Shown here piece after piece: positions 8,334-15,726 of a stretch of DNA of 62,385 bases. The position numbers and the translations under genes were made by a program. The notes beneath the pieces were generated by a model that saw nothing but the letters and a program-made list of their open reading frames with translations, had not been told where the DNA came from and ran no database searches. Every line of letters begins with the position of its first letter. The first letter of the stretch is position 1. The DNA lies in NCBI GenBank assembly GCA_022510545.1, contig JAFLTG010000005.1, positions 1-62,385 on the forward strand, read 5' to 3'. The stretch is from Lachnospiraceae bacterium (GTDB lineage Bacteria; Bacillota; Clostridia; Lachnospirales; Lachnospiraceae).

Positions 8334-8885
8334 ATGAAATTAGTATTTATATTAGGAAATGCGGCAGTAGGTAAGATGACAGTAGGACAAGAACTTATGA
8401 AAATCACGGATTTACGGCTGTTCCATAACCATATGACGATTGAGACTGTAATAGAGATATTTGGGAAATATGATAGTAAAATAATCAATGAATTAAGAGA
8501 TATTATATTTACATATTTTGCGACTTCTGACAATTACGGTATGATTTTCACATTTATGATGGCTTTTGACCAACAATCAGATTGGGAGTATTTAGAGCAT
8601 ATTAAGAATATTTTTACTCCATATGGTACGGAATTTTATTATGTTGAGCTAATAGCGCCGTAGGAAATCAGACTTAAAAGAAATGCGACTGAAAACCGTT
8701 TAAAAAACAAGCCGTCTAAAAGGAATTTGCTCATCTCAAACCAAAGACTTATAGATGATGATCAAAAATACAGATGTGTAAGCTTTGAAGGGGAAATACC
8801 GTTTGACAATTATCTTAGAATTGATAATTCTAACAAAACGCCAGAAGAAGTTGCGGTGTTTATAAAAGAAACTTTTAAATTATAA
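8334..8885 (+). pseudogene. P-loop kinase-like gene interrupted by an in-frame TAG
   Basis: The frame opens at ATG 8334 with the P-loop GNAAVGKMT (near residues 8-16, consensus GxxxxGK[ST] with Met before Thr) and reads to TAG at 8661-8663 (109 residues). The same frame then continues without frameshift for 73 codons to TAA 8883-8885, encoding RLKRNATENRLKNKPSKRN, a YRCVSFEGEIP segment and a C-terminal ..PEEVAVFIKETFKL. This matches the usual C-terminal half of small nucleotide-kinase-like (shikimate kinase-like) proteins as I remember them. A single substitution creating amber is the simplest reading. A shortened 109-residue product is unlikely to be active. Confidence 0.75.
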
Positions 8886-8905
8886 ATTAAAGTTATAAAT
8901 TATAG

Positions 8906-8934
8906 TTGACACGATTACAGAATTGTAATATTAT
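8906..8934 (+). promoter_or_regulatory. Promoter of the metal-efflux operon
   Basis: A -35 TTGACA (8906-8911) and -10 TATTAT (8929-8934) are separated by 17 bp, close to the sigma-A consensus. The operator-like dyad at 8935-8958 lies immediately downstream. Confidence 0.8.
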
Positions 8935-8958
8935 ACATATGAACAGTTGAACATATGT
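8935..8958. promoter_or_regulatory. ArsR/SmtB-type operator dyad
   Basis: ACATATG (8935-8941) and CATATGT (8952-8958) form an inverted repeat, with ATGAACAGTTGAACAT inside. It resembles the TGAACA-containing operators of SmtB/CzrA/CadC repressors. It covers the expected transcription start, so a bound repressor would block the promoter. Confidence 0.65.
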
Positions 8959-9001
8959 TATATCAAAATGTAAATCATTAATTTTAGGAAAGGAGATAGA
9001 C

Positions 9002-9403
9002 GTGACAAACAGGAAAGAACAGGAGATTGAATCAAATACAGCTTTGGGACCTCTCGAACTTCCTGAAACAGACTTTATAGCAGCAAGAGAAGATGTTGTA
9101 AGAAAGGTTCTTTCACAACAACCGGATGATGAAATCTTATACGACTTGGCGGAGCTTTTTAAGGTATTTGGTGACTCAACCAGAATTAAGATTTTATATT
9201 CTTTATTTGAAACCGAACTTTGTGTATACGATATTGCCAGACTTTTAAACCTAAGTCAGTCATCAGTCAGCCATCAGCTCAGAATCTTAAAAACTTCCAA
9301 GCTGGTAAAGTTCAGGCGTGAAGGAAAATCGGTTTTTTATTCTCTGGATGATGAACATGTACGTTCAATTATCAGTATGGGAATGGAACATGTAGAAGAA
9401 TAG
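9002..9403 (+). CDS. ArsR/SmtB-family metal-sensing repressor
   Basis: A 133-residue winged-helix repressor. The recognition helix region reads LNLSQSSVSHQLRILK, followed by the wing KFRREGKSVFYSLDD. The C-terminal helix carries D-x-H-x10-H-x2-E (DDEHVRSIISMGMEHVEE), close to the alpha-5 zinc site of CzrA/SmtB (D-x-H-x10-H-x2-H/E). Upstream ELCVYDIA matches the CadC alpha-3 ELCVCDL segment but keeps only one of its cysteines. It probably represses the downstream HMA and P-type ATPase genes and releases on Zn, Co or Cd. The start is GTG 9002, with AAAGGAGAT 4 nt upstream; the ATG-free N-terminus agrees with this. Confidence 0.85.
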   Translation: MTNRKEQEIESNTALGPLELPETDFIAAREDVVRKVLSQQPDDEILYDLAELFKVFGDSTRIKILYSLFETELCVYDIARLLNLSQSSVSHQLRILKTSKLVKFRREGKSVFYSLDDEHVRSIISMGMEHVEE

Positions 9404-9471
9404 GAAAATGACCCAATCAGTCAACATAAAAACTAAATCAAAAATAAAATAATCTGAAAGGAATGAAGACT

Positions 9472-9690
9472 ATGGAAAAAACATACAAAATCGAAGTTGA
9501 TTGCGCAAACTGTGCAGAAAAAATGGAAGATGCAGCAAAAAAAACTGAGGGCGTTGCAGACGCATCGGTCAGCTTTATGACCCTGAAAATGAAAGTAGTA
9601 TTTGAAGATGGTGCAGACGAAAAATCGGTTATGAAAAAAGTTTTGAAAGCATGCAGGAAAGTAGAGCCTGATTGTGATATTGAAATCTAA
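9472..9690 (+). CDS. Free heavy-metal-associated (HMA) domain protein
   Basis: A 72-residue single HMA domain: KTYKIEVDCANCAEKMEDAA has the metal-binding CxxC (CANC) on the first loop, then the usual beta-alpha-beta pattern ending ..VEPDCDIEI. It probably binds or carries metal for the P1B ATPase encoded 24 nt downstream, whose own N-terminus lacks an HMA domain. An ATG at 9463 lies directly against the AAAGG ribosome site, so the ATG at 9472, about 9 nt from it, is preferred. Confidence 0.85.
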   Translation: MEKTYKIEVDCANCAEKMEDAAKKTEGVADASVSFMTLKMKVVFEDGADEKSVMKKVLKACRKVEPDCDIEI

Positions 9691-9714
9691 ATACATACAA
9701 CGAGGTAGCGCACA

Positions 9715-11583
9715 ATGAGCAGAAAACAGAAAAAAGTATTATTTAGAATCATCATCTCCGCGATACTATTAATTATTATACATCTGATTGAACCGGAAGG
9801 CTGGTTTTCTTTACTATATTTGATACCATATTTTATCATAGGATATGATATCCTAAGAAAAGCAATACTCGGTATCATACATGGAGAAGTATTTGACGAA
9901 AACTTTCTGATGGCGGTTGCAACTGTAGGCGCAATTGGGCTTAGAGAATTTTCGGAAGGCGTAGCCGTTATGCTTTTTTACCAGATTGGCGAGCTGTTCC
10001 AGAGCTATGCGGTTGGAAAAAGCCGAAAGAATATAACCGCGCTTATGGATATACGCCCCGATTATGCCAATATTGAAAAAGATGGCGGACTGGAGCAGGT
10101 TGCACCGGAAGAGGTATCTATCGGTCAAACCATTGTTATTCGACCGGGTGAAAAGATCCCTCTCGACGGTGTGATTATTGAGGGCAATTCAACCATAAAC
10201 ACCAGTGCGCTAACAGGTGAGAGTGTTCCAAGGGATGCGGAAACAGGAGATGAGGTAATAAGCGGCTGTGTAAATATGACCGGTCTGATAAAAGTTAGAA
10301 CCACAAAAGAATTCGGAGAATCAACTGTAAGTAAAATTCTGGATTTGGTTGAAAATTCGAGTATGAAAAAATCCCGTTCGGAGAATTTCATATCCAAATT
10401 CGCCAAGGTTTATACGCCTGCGGTATGTTACAGCGCCGTTGCGCTTGCGGTTTTGCCGCCGCTTGTGCGTATGATGTTTTTAAATATTGAGCCGGAATGG
10501 GGAGTATGGGTATTTAGGGCATTGACTTTCCTGGTCATTAGTTGTCCCTGTGCGCTGGTCATTTCGATTCCACTGAGTTTCTTTGGAGGAATCGGGGCAG
10601 CATCCAAATGCGGTATTCTGGTTAAAGGCTCTAATTATCTGGAGGCTTTGTCAGAGGCCGGATACATTGTTTTTGATAAAACAGGAACATTGACAGAGGG
10701 TGTTTTTCGTGTTAAAAATGTATATGCAAAAGATGCAGCAGATGAGTACGTGCTTGAGATAGCCGCACTGGCGGAAAGTTATTCATCACACCCGATAAGC
10801 AACAGCCTAAAGGAAGCCTGTGCTGAAATGCCTGATAAAGATAGAGTGAGCCGGGTAGAAGAAATAGGCGGTCATGGCGTGACTGCATTAGTTGATGGTA
10901 AAGAAGCTGCTGTCGGAAATGCCAAACTGATGAATAAGTTGCAGATTTCATACGAAGAATGCACGGAACCCGGAACTGTAGTCTATGTTGCACTTGAACA
11001 GAAATATTTGGGTTGTATTTTGATATCCGATGTTATAAAAGAAGATGCGAAAGATGCAATTGAGTCTTTGAAAAAAGCCGGAATAAGAAAGACAGTGATG
11101 CTTACCGGTGATAATAAAGCGGTAGCTGAGGCAGTGGGAAAAGAGCTTGGAATTGACGAGATTCATAGTGAGCTGCTTCCGGCAGATAAAGTTACCCGTG
11201 TTGAGGGACTTTTAAAAGAAAAACCGGATAAAGAAAAATTGGTTTTTGTTGGAGACGGAATTAATGATGCTCCGGTACTTACAAGAGCGGATATAGGTAT
11301 TGCAATGGGAGCATTAGGCTCGGATGCGGCAATAGAGGCTGCAGACGTAGTGCTTATGGATGACGACCCGCAAAAAATATCATTGGCAATTAAAATTTCA
11401 CGGAAATGTTTAAGAATTGTCTACCAGAATATTGTCTTTGCACTTGCAGTAAAAGCGCTCTGCCTTATTTTGGGAGCACTTGGTATTGCTAATATGTGGA
11501 TTGCGATTTTTGCGGATGTCGGAGTTATGGTAATTGCGGTTATCAATGCTACTCGTACGCTTTATACTAAGAAGTTGACATAA
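9715..11583 (+). CDS. cadA: P1B-type metal-exporting ATPase (Zn/Cd/Pb class)
   Basis: A 622-residue integral membrane ATPase. Visible motifs are TGES (actuator), CPC in ISCPCALVIS (about residue 277), DKTGTLTEG with phosphorylated Asp (about 320), the HP dipeptide in YSSHPISN, and GDGINDAPVL (about 512). The late Lys (ALAVKALCL) and Asp (FADVGVMVI) match the Zn2+/Cd2+/Pb2+ P1B-2 subgroup rather than copper pumps. It lacks the usual N-terminal HMA domain, which is encoded separately just upstream. With the ArsR-type repressor this is a metal-induced efflux operon. The metal is inferred from family motifs; zncA/zntA-type naming would be equally fair. Confidence 0.88.
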   Translation: MSRKQKKVLFRIIISAILLIIIHLIEPEGWFSLLYLIPYFIIGYDILRKAILGIIHGEVFDENFLMAVATVGAIGLREFSEGVAVMLFYQIGELFQSYAVGKSRKNITALMDIRPDYANIEKDGGLEQVAPEEVSIGQTIVIRPGEKIPLDGVIIEGNSTINTSALTGESVPRDAETGDEVISGCVNMTGLIKVRTTKEFGESTVSKILDLVENSSMKKSRSENFISKFAKVYTPAVCYSAVALAVLPPLVRMMFLNIEPEWGVWVFRALTFLVISCPCALVISIPLSFFGGIGAASKCGILVKGSNYLEALSEAGYIVFDKTGTLTEGVFRVKNVYAKDAADEYVLEIAALAESYSSHPISNSLKEACAEMPDKDRVSRVEEIGGHGVTALVDGKEAAVGNAKLMNKLQISYEECTEPGTVVYVALEQKYLGCILISDVIKEDAKDAIESLKKAGIRKTVMLTGDNKAVAEAVGKELGIDEIHSELLPADKVTRVEGLLKEKPDKEKLVFVGDGINDAPVLTRADIGIAMGALGSDAAIEAADVVLMDDDPQKISLAIKISRKCLRIVYQNIVFALAVKALCLILGALGIANMWIAIFADVGVMVIAVINATRTLYTKKLT

Positions 11584-11647
11584 TATAAAGTAAAGCAGCA
11601 TTTGACTAACATGTAGGTTGACATAACAATTTGGCAGGAGAATACAA

Positions 11648-12376
11648 ATGAAGGGTTTCGGGACAATAATAAACGTAATAGCAGTTCTTATGGGAGGAAC
11701 TCTCGGAATATTAATTAAGGGCGGCATGAAAGAAAAGCTGCAAAATATTTTAGTTCAATCCTGCGGTCTTGCCACCCTTTTTATAGGTATAAGCGGAACG
11801 CTTCAAAATATGCTTATATTAACCGATGAGGGAATTAGTGTACAAGGAACCCTTCTTCTTATATGCTCTCTTGTAATTGGTAGTTTTGTAGGCGAATTAA
11901 TAGACATAGAAGGCAAACTGGAAACTGCCGGAGAAAAACTAAAAGGAATGATAAAGTCTAAAAACGACAGCCGCTTTGTAGACGGTTTTGTCACAGCCTC
12001 TTTGGTAATATGTATTGGAGCGATGGCGGTAGTCGGTTCACTCCAGGATGGACTTACCGGGGATTACAGTATGCTGCTCTCCAAGTCGGTTCTCGACTTT
12101 ATTATAATAATCGTTTTTGCATCCACAATGGGAATCGGAGTTTTATTCTCAGCGCTGCCGCTTGGAATATATCAGGGACTGATTACCCTGCTTGCGGTAT
12201 TTATCGCCCCATATATGACGGATTCCATGATTTCAAGCCTGTCGTTGGTAGGTTCAGCCCTAATATTCGGCGTAGGAGTCAATCTTATTTGGGAAAAAGC
12301 GCTCCGTGTGGGAAATATGCTTCCGGCATTGTGCGTTCCGGTTATATATGAACTGATTATGCAGATGTTCGCTTGA
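11648..12376 (+). CDS. DUF554 family membrane protein
   Basis: A 242-residue protein with about six or seven membrane segments, opening FGTIINVIAVLMGGTLGILIKGG, with GTLL.CSLVIGSFVGELIDIE in the middle. This is the DUF554 (YdfK-type) family of uncharacterised inner membrane proteins. It has a good ribosome site (GCAGGAGAATACAA). It follows the metal pump by 64 nt and ends before a terminator, so it may be the last gene of the metal-efflux transcript. A transport role is possible but unproven. Confidence 0.8.
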   Translation: MKGFGTIINVIAVLMGGTLGILIKGGMKEKLQNILVQSCGLATLFIGISGTLQNMLILTDEGISVQGTLLLICSLVIGSFVGELIDIEGKLETAGEKLKGMIKSKNDSRFVDGFVTASLVICIGAMAVVGSLQDGLTGDYSMLLSKSVLDFIIIIVFASTMGIGVLFSALPLGIYQGLITLLAVFIAPYMTDSMISSLSLVGSALIFGVGVNLIWEKALRVGNMLPALCVPVIYELIMQMFA

Positions 12377-12397
12377 TTTGATACGTAGTTTGTGGTA

Positions 12398-12432
12398 CAT
12401 TCTTAGGTAGGTTACTTAAGAATGTATTTTTA
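12398..12432 (+). terminator. Intrinsic terminator after DUF554
   Basis: The stem ACATTCTTA (12398-12406) / TAAGAATGT (12417-12425) has a 10-nt loop and is followed by ATTTTTA. It separates the metal locus from the lipoprotein-metH unit. Confidence 0.8.
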
Positions 12433-12445
12433 TGTTGTTAATTAA

Positions 12446-12462
12446 GAGAAAGGCATGGTTAT
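12446..12462 (+). repeat. 17-nt leader motif, copy 1 (repeated before the topoisomerase gene)
   Basis: GAGAAAGGCATGGTTAT is identical to 27045-27061, and in both cases sits just upstream of a start codon (gap of 12-13 nt between AAAGG and ATG). A looser version (AGAAGGCATGGGATTATA) precedes the pseudouridine synthase at 39714. The embedded ATG is out of frame here. Confidence 0.55.
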
Positions 12463-12465
12463 AAA

Positions 12466-12990
12466 ATGTTTAAAAAGTTTAAAGGTCTATGTGTAATATA
12501 TTTATCTGCCTTATTACTTATAGGATGTGGAAAAGATGAGGCTTTAGATGAATACCAGACTAACATGGAAACTTTTTTTAATGATATTGCAGAAATAAAT
12601 GACAATATGAATTCAATCGATGTAGGTTCGGAAGGCTATATTGAGGAACTGTTAGCTTATCTTGATGCGCTTGATGAAGAGGTGGCATGGATGGCAGAGC
12701 TTGAAGTTCCGGATGAATTTTCGGCGGTGGACAGTCTTGCCGATCAGGCAAGTGAGAATATGTCACAGGCGGTCTCTTATTATCATCTTGCATATGAGGG
12801 AGAAGAATATGATGAAAATATGGAAAGTGCTGCCGGTGAGTATTATGACAGGGCTAATACCATAATTCAGTATATAATAACAATCCTGCATGGGGAAATC
12901 CCTGAGGGAGAGGGTGTTACATATACGGAAGAAGATAAGATATTCGGCGGTGGATACATGAATAAGTCTGAGGATGAAGTAGATGAATAA
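12466..12990 (+). CDS. Putative lipoprotein overlapping metH
   Basis: A 174-residue protein with a lipoprotein signal: positive N-terminus MFKKFKGL, hydrophobic core, and lipobox LLIGC with Cys near residue 21. The mature part is highly acidic and predicted helical (repeated D/E, EYQTNMETFFNDIAEIN), with no recognised domain. The C-terminal GGGYMNKSEDEVDE tail overlaps the metH start by 8 nt (ATGAATAA), so the two genes are coupled. It is probably anchored to the outer face of the membrane. Function is unknown; the link to methionine synthesis is positional only. Confidence 0.75.
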   Translation: MFKKFKGLCVIYLSALLLIGCGKDEALDEYQTNMETFFNDIAEINDNMNSIDVGSEGYIEELLAYLDALDEEVAWMAELEVPDEFSAVDSLADQASENMSQAVSYYHLAYEGEEYDENMESAAGEYYDRANTIIQYIITILHGEIPEGEGVTYTEEDKIFGGGYMNKSEDEVDE

Positions 12991-15514
12991 ACAGGAATTT
13001 GTAAATATTATAAAAGAAAACCCAATATTTCTGGATGGTGCAACAGGAAGCAATCTTTTAAAAAGGGGGATGCCTGCCGGAGTCTGTCCGGAGAAATGGA
13101 TATTGGAGAATAAGGAAGTAATTATTGGGCTGCAGAGAGAATTTATTGAGGCTGGCAGCAATATAATCTATGCACCGACTTTTTCCGCCAACCGTATTAA
13201 ATTAAAAGAATACGGGCTTGAGGAACGGATTCGGGAAATGAATCATGACCTTGTTGCAGTGGCAAAAGAAGCGGCAGCCGGAAATGCCTATGTAGCAGGC
13301 GATATTACTATGACAGGTGAACAGCTTGCACCCATAGGAAAGTTGGATTTTGAAGAGCTTATTGAAATATATAAGGAACAGATAGGCTATCTTGTTGAAG
13401 CCGGTGCTGATCTGCTGGTTGTAGAGACGATGATGAGTCTGCAGGAGACAAGGGCGGCACTGATTGCGGCCAAGGAGATTTGCGAGCTGCCGATTATGGC
13501 GACTATGACATTTGAAGCAGACGGCAGGACCCTGTTTGGAACTGATGCAAAGACGGCTGCAGTTGTGTTGGAAAGCCTGGGTGCGGCAGCTATCGGAGCA
13601 AACTGTTCAACCGGTCCGGATAAAATGGTTGACATAATACGGAGTATGGCAGAAGTGACAAGTATACCGATTATTGCCAAGCCTAATGCAGGGCTTCCTG
13701 CTTTAGATGAAAACGGTCAGACTGTCTATGACATGGGTGAAGATGACTTCGCAGAAGGTATGAAAGCCATAATAGAAGCCGGCGCTTCAATAGTCGGCGG
13801 CTGCTGCGGAACTTCGCCTGCATATATCAGAGCATTGAAAGAAGCTGTAGGGGAGATGCAGCTTAGCAAATATAAAAAACAGCAGGAATACAATATTTCT
13901 GCAGGTGGGGCATCTACGCACAGATATCTTGCAAGTGAACGAAAAACCGTTGATTTTACTCTGGATGATAATTTTATGATAGTGGGTGAGCGTATTAACC
14001 CCACCGGAAAAAAGAAATTGCAGGCAGAGCTTAGAGAAGGCTCTATGGAAATGGTAATGTCTTTTGCACAGGAGCAAGAAGCCTGTGGGGCAAGTATCCT
14101 GGATGTGAATATGGGTATGAGCGGCATCGACGAGAAAGAGATGATGCTTAAGGCGATTGAGACAGTGGGAGGTTTGACAAATCTGCCGCTTGCGATAGAT
14201 TCCAGCCATGTGGACGTAATCGAAGCTGCCTTGCGCAGATATCCGGGAAGAGCTTTGATCAATTCAATCTCTTATGAGAAAGCGAAGTTTGAAGCGCTTT
14301 TACCGATTGCAAAAAAATATGGCGCAATGTTTATCCTGCTTCCTTTATCGGATGAAGGCCTGCCTAAAAATCTGGAAGAAAAGATTGATATTATAGAGAA
14401 AATACAGAAACGCGCATATGAACTTGGAATGCGCAAGGAGGACATAATTGTAGATGGTCTTGTTGCTACGGTAGGAGCCAATAAGACTGCAGCCCTTGAG
14501 ACATTAGAGACTATCCGCTACTGTAAAGAAAAGGGCCTTGCAACAATTTGCGGTCTGTCTAATATTTCTTTCGGTTTGCCGGAAAGAAGCTATGTAAATA
14601 CAGCCTTTCTTACAATGGCAATACGCGAGGGCCTTACAATGGCGATAGCTAATCCCTCTCAAGAACTGTTAGTAAGCCTTGCATTTGCATCTGATCTGCT
14701 TTTAAATAAACAGGGGGCAGATATTCGCTACATACAGCTTATGGATGCCGTAAAGGCGAAAAGAGAGGCACTGGGAGAGACTGCGGTTAAGCAAAACGGT
14801 ATAAATAATACAGGAAATGGTACTGTTGGCGGCGTAGGGCTTAATATTGCAGGTAATAGTGCATTAGAACAGGCGCCTGCATCAATTTTAGATAAGCTGC
14901 GTTCTGATGTACTTAAAGGAAATATAAATAATATCGTGGCGGATACCAAAAAGGCAATTGAAGAAGGAAATTCACCTAAACAGATTTTGGATGATGTTTT
15001 GCTTCCGGCAATTAACGAGGTGGGAGAGCTTTTTGATAAAGGCAAATATTTTCTGCCTCAATTGATAGCCAGTGCAGAGGCTATGAAAGCCTCTATTGAA
15101 TATCTTGAACCGATGCTTATGGAAAACAACTCGGGTAAAGATATGCCTACCGTAGTAATAGCAACGGTAGAAGGTGATATTCATGACATTGGAAAGAATC
15201 TTGTCACATTGATGCTTAAGAATTACGGTTTCAAAGTTATTGACCTTGGAAAAGATGTGTCCAAAGAAAAGATTGTTGAAGCTGCACTTGGGCATAATGC
15301 GCAGGTGATTGCACTGTCTGCGCTTATGACAACTACTATGCAGCAGATGAAAAGGGTAATTGAATATGCTAAGGAAAAGGAAGTTAAGGCTAAGATTATA
15401 ATCGGCGGAGCTGTAATTACACAGGAATATGCGGATGAAATTGGTGCGGACGGATATTCCAAAGACGCGGCAGATTGTGTCAAGGTGACGCAGCGGATAT
15501 TGGGCATTGACTGA
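12983..15514 (+). CDS. metH: Cobalamin-dependent methionine synthase without reactivation domain
   Basis: An 843-residue cytosolic enzyme that transfers the methyl group of methyltetrahydrofolate to homocysteine. Domains in order: homocysteine methyltransferase barrel (about residues 1-290, with zinc cysteines in GANCST and GGCCGTSP), pterin-binding barrel (about 310-600, MIVGERINPTGKK), a helical cap, and the B12-binding domain with EGDIHDIGKNLV (D-x-H-x2-G, His near residue 733). The C-terminal AdoMet-binding reactivation domain of E. coli MetH (1227 residues) is absent, as usual in Clostridia, where a separate activase is expected. The lipoprotein gene overlaps its start. The 78-bp palindrome copy 2 follows 29 nt after its stop. 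Confidence 0.92.
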   Translation: MNKQEFVNIIKENPIFLDGATGSNLLKRGMPAGVCPEKWILENKEVIIGLQREFIEAGSNIIYAPTFSANRIKLKEYGLEERIREMNHDLVAVAKEAAAGNAYVAGDITMTGEQLAPIGKLDFEELIEIYKEQIGYLVEAGADLLVVETMMSLQETRAALIAAKEICELPIMATMTFEADGRTLFGTDAKTAAVVLESLGAAAIGANCSTGPDKMVDIIRSMAEVTSIPIIAKPNAGLPALDENGQTVYDMGEDDFAEGMKAIIEAGASIVGGCCGTSPAYIRALKEAVGEMQLSKYKKQQEYNISAGGASTHRYLASERKTVDFTLDDNFMIVGERINPTGKKKLQAELREGSMEMVMSFAQEQEACGASILDVNMGMSGIDEKEMMLKAIETVGGLTNLPLAIDSSHVDVIEAALRRYPGRALINSISYEKAKFEALLPIAKKYGAMFILLPLSDEGLPKNLEEKIDIIEKIQKRAYELGMRKEDIIVDGLVATVGANKTAALETLETIRYCKEKGLATICGLSNISFGLPERSYVNTAFLTMAIREGLTMAIANPSQELLVSLAFASDLLLNKQGADIRYIQLMDAVKAKREALGETAVKQNGINNTGNGTVGGVGLNIAGNSALEQAPASILDKLRSDVLKGNINNIVADTKKAIEEGNSPKQILDDVLLPAINEVGELFDKGKYFLPQLIASAEAMKASIEYLEPMLMENNSGKDMPTVVIATVEGDIHDIGKNLVTLMLKNYGFKVIDLGKDVSKEKIVEAALGHNAQVIALSALMTTTMQQMKRVIEYAKEKEVKAKIIIGGAVITQEYADEIGADGYSKDAADCVKVTQRILGID

Positions 15515-15629
15515 ATAAGTCAATATGTTTTTTGTGCCGGGGCGGATTGTACAAAAAGTAAGTTTTCTTTGCTTATTGTCGGAGCCAGAGGCGCAAAGAA
15601 AACTTACTTTTTGCACAATCCTTATTCAG
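15511..15629. repeat. Outer inverted arms around palindrome copy 2
   Basis: CTGAATAAG (15511-15519, starting in the metH stop region) is the exact reverse complement of CTTATTCAG (15621-15629). These 9-nt arms enclose the 78-bp palindrome plus a 24-nt spacer on the left only. The extra layer may mean the right flank was copied from the left. Confidence 0.5.
15544..15621. repeat. 78-bp palindromic element, copy 2
   Basis: Arms of 29 nt at 15544-15572 and 15593-15621 around a 20-nt loop (TTATTGTCGGAGCCAGAGGC). Inner 13 bp are identical to copy 1. The outer arm reads GGATTGTACAAAAAGT against GGCATGTAAAAATACT in copy 1. Five differing positions (3, 4, 9, 13, 15) are all matched by a compensating change on the opposite arm; one A-C mismatch exists at position 8. 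Runs of A and T flank the inner stem, so it probably also terminates metH transcription. Confidence 0.85.
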
Positions 15630-15726
15630 AGACTAAAGGTGTATAGAATTATTTTAGTAAGTTTATTTAATTAAATTTATTATGATGAATGATTGTTAAA
15701 TTTTTAATGAGAGGAGTAAACAAAAT

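Noticed and set aside
8661-8663. TAG read as pyrrolysine or a programmed readthrough
   Set aside because: No Pyl-type genes are seen in the window; a simple nonsense mutation is more likely.
15640-15726. T-box or leader-peptide attenuator before ilvB
   Set aside because: No GGTGG-type specifier bulge, no isoleucine/valine-rich leader and no anti-terminator pair were found.
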